A stretch of DNA of 35,796 bases from an uncultured Oscillospiraceae bacterium. Its GTDB lineage: Bacteria > Bacillota > Clostridia > Oscillospirales > Oscillospiraceae. The notes under the pieces are model-generated. The model saw only the letters and a list, made by a program, of their open reading frames with translations, searched no databases and was not told the DNA's origin. The stretch spans positions 1 to 35,796 of the forward strand of contig CANQSU010000007.1 in assembly GCA_947626585.1 (NCBI GenBank), written 5' to 3'. Below are positions 33,079-35,796 of this stretch, one piece after another. Every line of letters starts with the position of its first letter. Position 1 is the first letter of the stretch. The position numbers and the translations under genes were made by a program.

Positions 33079-35280
33079 TTATTCGGCCAATAGCTCCTTG
33101 AAAAAATCGCCCATTTCCACATTGGCGTAATACGGGCTGTTCTCCAGGTCCCGGTATTCGATCCCCGCGAGATACGGGGCGGGCGTCACAAGGGCGTACC
33201 GGCCGATGTATTCGCAGACCCAGGCCAGTCCAAGCTCGTCAAAGAGGTCGAACTCATCTTTCAGGATCGCCTCCGCGGCGGCCTGGGAGACACCGGCCGC
33301 CGTCTGATCGCTGTCTCCCATAATGCCGCATTCGCCCACCATAAGATCCACGCCATACTGTCCGGCGATGCCGATCATATCCTTGATGGACAATCCGGAT
33401 CGCTTGATGTCCGCCAGCGAGTATGTACTGGTGCATGTCCCGTCCTCGCCGACCGTCACCGCCGCCATCGGCGTGCCTGCCCACCAATCGTGAATGGGCA
33501 TCAGCGCAGGCTCCGTCCCGTCGGACAGGCGCAGGGAGATATCCGACATGGTAAAGCACCCCTCCGGGCAAGAGATCTCAAAACTGCCGGCGCCCTCCGG
33601 GATGGTGACGGTCACCGGCGCGCTCACGCCGATGTGATCTGCCGCCTCGTCGTATGTATACGGCTCCATGCCCTCGTAAAGGGTCTGCCCGTCTGCGGCG
33701 ATGCGCATGGTCGTGTCAAAAGAGGAAAGATCCCCTATGGTGACAGTCAGCGCCGCGCCGCCCACCGCCCCGGTGAACCGGAGCGCGCCCTTCGCCTCTT
33801 CAGGCAGGGCCGTGTCATCATCCCCGAATCCGTGACCGTAGATGTTGGCGTTCACCAGGCAGGGCATCCCGGTGAGGCTCTCATAAAATCCCGGCTTGGC
33901 CGCTTCCTTTTCAGCCGAGATCGTGGAGATGTCCCCTATATTGTAGAAATGGCATGACAGCGCACAGCCCAGCCCGGCCATGCCCGCCCCGGTCACCTCC
34001 ATGCCCGCGTGGACATCCGCGACGATCACCCGCCCGGGGGACTGCTCCCAGATGGCGTTCACCGCGTCCGCAAACGCCCAGACGTAATTCTCGTCATCGG
34101 CGGGGCTGCACTCGTTCATCAGGTTGAAGCTGAGGTAGTTGTTGGGGATATCCGCGTAGCGCCGGGCCAGCATCCGCCAGAAGGCGGTCACGGTATCCCG
34201 CACCGTCTCGTCCGTAAAGACGGTGCTGCAGGCGATGTTCCAATCCTCTACGCGGTCATATGCTGCGTCGAAATCCAAATTTGGCACGTCGTTGAACACC
34301 AGCTGGATGTGGATGTCCCGCTCTATGCACCAGGAGATGATCTCGTCCAGCTGCTCCAGCCGCGAGAGGTTCACCACGTTTTCAGCGGTAAGGCCCGGCC
34401 CCTGGAAGTAGCTCCAGGACAGGTAGAGGTGGACGAAGTTCATGCCCAGCTCTTTGATATAATCCAGGTTGGCCTCCGCAAACGTGTCGTCCGGATCGCC
34501 GCAGAGCGCGCCGCTGAACATGCTGTTGAAGGAGATGTTGCATCCGCGCCAGGCGGGAAGGTCCTGGTTGGACGCGTCCGGCAGCGTGGTCTCGCCGGTA
34601 TACAGGGCGGGGTCGATGGTGTGCCGGCCAGCTGCCTCGTCGGTCACATCCACAAAAACGGGGTCCTTCTCAAAGGAGCGGGAAAAGCGCAGTACCGTCT
34701 CCACCGCCTCCCGCACGGTCACTTCCTCCATCGGGCGGAAGGTCCAGTCGTCGTACAGCGGCATCAGCTTGTCGCCGTTCGTCCTGTCAAAGGCGCACAC
34801 AGCATAATTGCTGGACTCCATACCGTCGTGGGTCAACTCGTCGATCAAACCACTGTCCGGGCAGTCCCATGCGCAGATCTCTCTGAATCCGCCGCCGACC
34901 TCATAATAGATCGCGGTGCCGTTCACCGGAGTGGTGTACCCAGCTGTCACGTCCTGATACACGTCGTAGAGAAGCTGCGCAAACTTATAGCGCTTCACGC
35001 CCTCTCCATCGGAGCGGCCGCTGGAGAACAAACGCAGGTGGCTGTTGGCATCAGCCTTGCCCATCACAGCCAGGGCGTTTTCCATCAGGGACGCCAGCTC
35101 CTGCACGGTGACCGGACGCTCCGGCTCTGCAAGGAGCTCTTCCCACGCGATGCCGAGTCCCACGGCCTCTTCCATAAGGTCGGCGGGCTCCTCCTGGGCA
35201 TAGCCGCCCGCCGGGAAAAGGCACGTCAGCATCATGACCGCAAGAACCATACAGACGGTCCGCTTGCATTTCATATCCAT
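33079..35280 (-). CDS. Secreted glycoside hydrolase family 5-like (cellulase-type TIM barrel) protein
   Basis: Signal peptide ...MVLAVMMLTCLFPAGGYAQ; WRGCNISFNSMFSG, LNFVHLYLSWSYF-like region, YLSFNLMNECSP (acid/base NE), DLMVGECGIMG (candidate nucleophile). Confidence 0.75.
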   Translation of the reverse strand: MDMKCKRTVCMVLAVMMLTCLFPAGGYAQEEPADLMEEAVGLGIAWEELLAEPERPVTVQELASLMENALAVMGKADANSHLRLFSSGRSDGEGVKRYKFAQLLYDVYQDVTAGYTTPVNGTAIYYEVGGGFREICAWDCPDSGLIDELTHDGMESSNYAVCAFDRTNGDKLMPLYDDWTFRPMEEVTVREAVETVLRFSRSFEKDPVFVDVTDEAAGRHTIDPALYTGETTLPDASNQDLPAWRGCNISFNSMFSGALCGDPDDTFAEANLDYIKELGMNFVHLYLSWSYFQGPGLTAENVVNLSRLEQLDEIISWCIERDIHIQLVFNDVPNLDFDAAYDRVEDWNIACSTVFTDETVRDTVTAFWRMLARRYADIPNNYLSFNLMNECSPADDENYVWAFADAVNAIWEQSPGRVIVADVHAGMEVTGAGMAGLGCALSCHFYNIGDISTISAEKEAAKPGFYESLTGMPCLVNANIYGHGFGDDDTALPEEAKGALRFTGAVGGAALTVTIGDLSSFDTTMRIAADGQTLYEGMEPYTYDEAADHIGVSAPVTVTIPEGAGSFEISCPEGCFTMSDISLRLSDGTEPALMPIHDWWAGTPMAAVTVGEDGTCTSTYSLADIKRSGLSIKDMIGIAGQYGVDLMVGECGIMGDSDQTAAGVSQAAAEAILKDEFDLFDELGLAWVCEYIGRYALVTPAPYLAGIEYRDLENSPYYANVEMGDFFKELLAE

Positions 35281-35334
35281 AGCCCCCTCTGAAAGCGATT
35301 TCCAGCCATCAAGTCCATCCAGTAATTCATATTA

Positions 35335-35362
35335 ATTATACGGTATTTGAGGCGAAATGCAA
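35335..35362 (-). promoter_or_regulatory. Candidate promoter of the GH5-like gene
   Basis: − strand TTGCAT - 16 nt - TATAAT, ~55 nt upstream of the ATG. Confidence 0.55.
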
Positions 35363-35378
35363 CAGAAAAAGGCGTGGC

Positions 35379-35507
35379 CGCAAAGCGTACTTTGCGACCT
35401 AAACGGGGCCCCCAAAGGGCACGCCTGCCCTTTGGGGAAAAGGAAGAACGGTTTTGGCCGATGATGAGGGCTCGCTTGCGAGCACTCAGAATCTCCAAAA
35501 CCGTTCT
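35379..35507. repeat. Cluster of strong inverted repeats
   Basis: CGCAAAG-cgta-CTTTGCG; CCCCAAAGGGC-acgcct-GCCCTTTGGGG; AGAACGGTTTTGG...CCAAAACCGTTCT enclosing GCTCGC-tt-GCGAGC. Confidence 0.7.
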
Positions 35508-35511
35508 GACG

Positions 35512-35575
35512 TGGTGGAGACGAAGGGATTCGAACCCTCGACCTCTCGGATGCGAACCGAACGCTCTCGCATGGT
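35512..35575 (-). pseudogene. Truncated tRNA 3' half (anticodon-loop reads CGC, Ala-like)
   Basis: − strand GCGTTCGGTTCGCATCCGAGAGGTCGAGGGTTCGAATCCCTTCGTCTCCACCA: anticodon arm, T-arm (GGTTCGAATCC) and CCA present; no D-arm or matching 5' acceptor strand. Confidence 0.7.
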
Positions 35576-35728
35576 ACTTGGTAATTGCCCGCCCATGATG
35601 ACGGAAAATGGCCTAGTACCAACGCTTTGCGGACTTTTCCCTGTTTCTGGCTCCGCCTTCTACTCGCTTTTTGCTTTTCTATCATCGGGATGTGACTTAG
35701 GTGCTACCCACCTGAATCATGACGTGGT

Positions 35729-35767
35729 AAAAAGATGGTAGACACGAAAAGTGCCTACCATCTTTTT
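35729..35767. terminator. Intrinsic (bidirectional) terminator
   Basis: AAAAAGATGGTAG-a-CAC-gaaaa-GTG-c-CTACCATCTTTTT. Confidence 0.75.
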
Positions 35768-35796
35768 GTGCTAAAATGAGGGAAAGGGGTGAGAAA

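Noticed and set aside
35512-35590. Complete functional tRNA gene
   Set aside because: Only the 3' half is present; no GGAGACG acceptor 5' strand or D-arm upstream.
35454-35741. ORFs containing GFEPSTSRMRTERS / RRRDSNPRPLGCEPNA
   Set aside because: Well-known kind of spurious translation of tRNA sequence; the DNA reads as a tRNA 3' half on the opposite strand.
1-35796. CRISPR arrays, transposases, integrases, phage genes or defence systems
   Set aside because: No regularly spaced repeats and no ORFs with recognisable recombinase, phage or defence motifs were found.

Overview
This window is a GC-rich, probably Clostridia/Oscillospiraceae-type chromosomal region centred on molybdenum-cofactor (Moco) enzymology and an apparently uncharacterised anaerobic catabolic programme. 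From left to right: (i) a + strand xdhC-like/cysteine desulfurase pair, probably Mo-hydroxylase maturation; (ii) a nine-gene − strand Moco/molybdate operon (mocA-modE fusion, moaA, moaC, MOSC, moeA-like, modA, modB, modC, mogA), preceded by a perfect ModE-box-like palindrome; (iii) a − strand operon of D-2-hydroxyacid dehydrogenase, enoate-reductase-type FMN/FAD/4Fe-4S oxidoreductase, AEC transporter, ptb and buk, divergent from an AraC regulator; (iv) a ~15.4-kb − strand gene train of HMGL-type lyase/synthase, Zn-dependent alcohol dehydrogenase, M24 hydrolase, two tandem TAXI-TRAP transporters, a cupin, a four-subunit Mo hydroxylase with a split Mo subunit (nicotinate-dehydrogenase NdhFSLM-like) and a Na+/solute symporter; (v) a secreted GH5-like protein. 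Degenerate tRNA 3'-half repeats lie near both window ends in the same orientation. The best candidate for an undescribed system is iii+iv: a split Mo hydroxylase with dedicated uptake, a hydrolase, ADH and lyase, possibly ending in Ptb-Buk ATP formation; its substrate cannot be read from sequence. All assignments rest on motif reading and ORF layout; no database searches were run.
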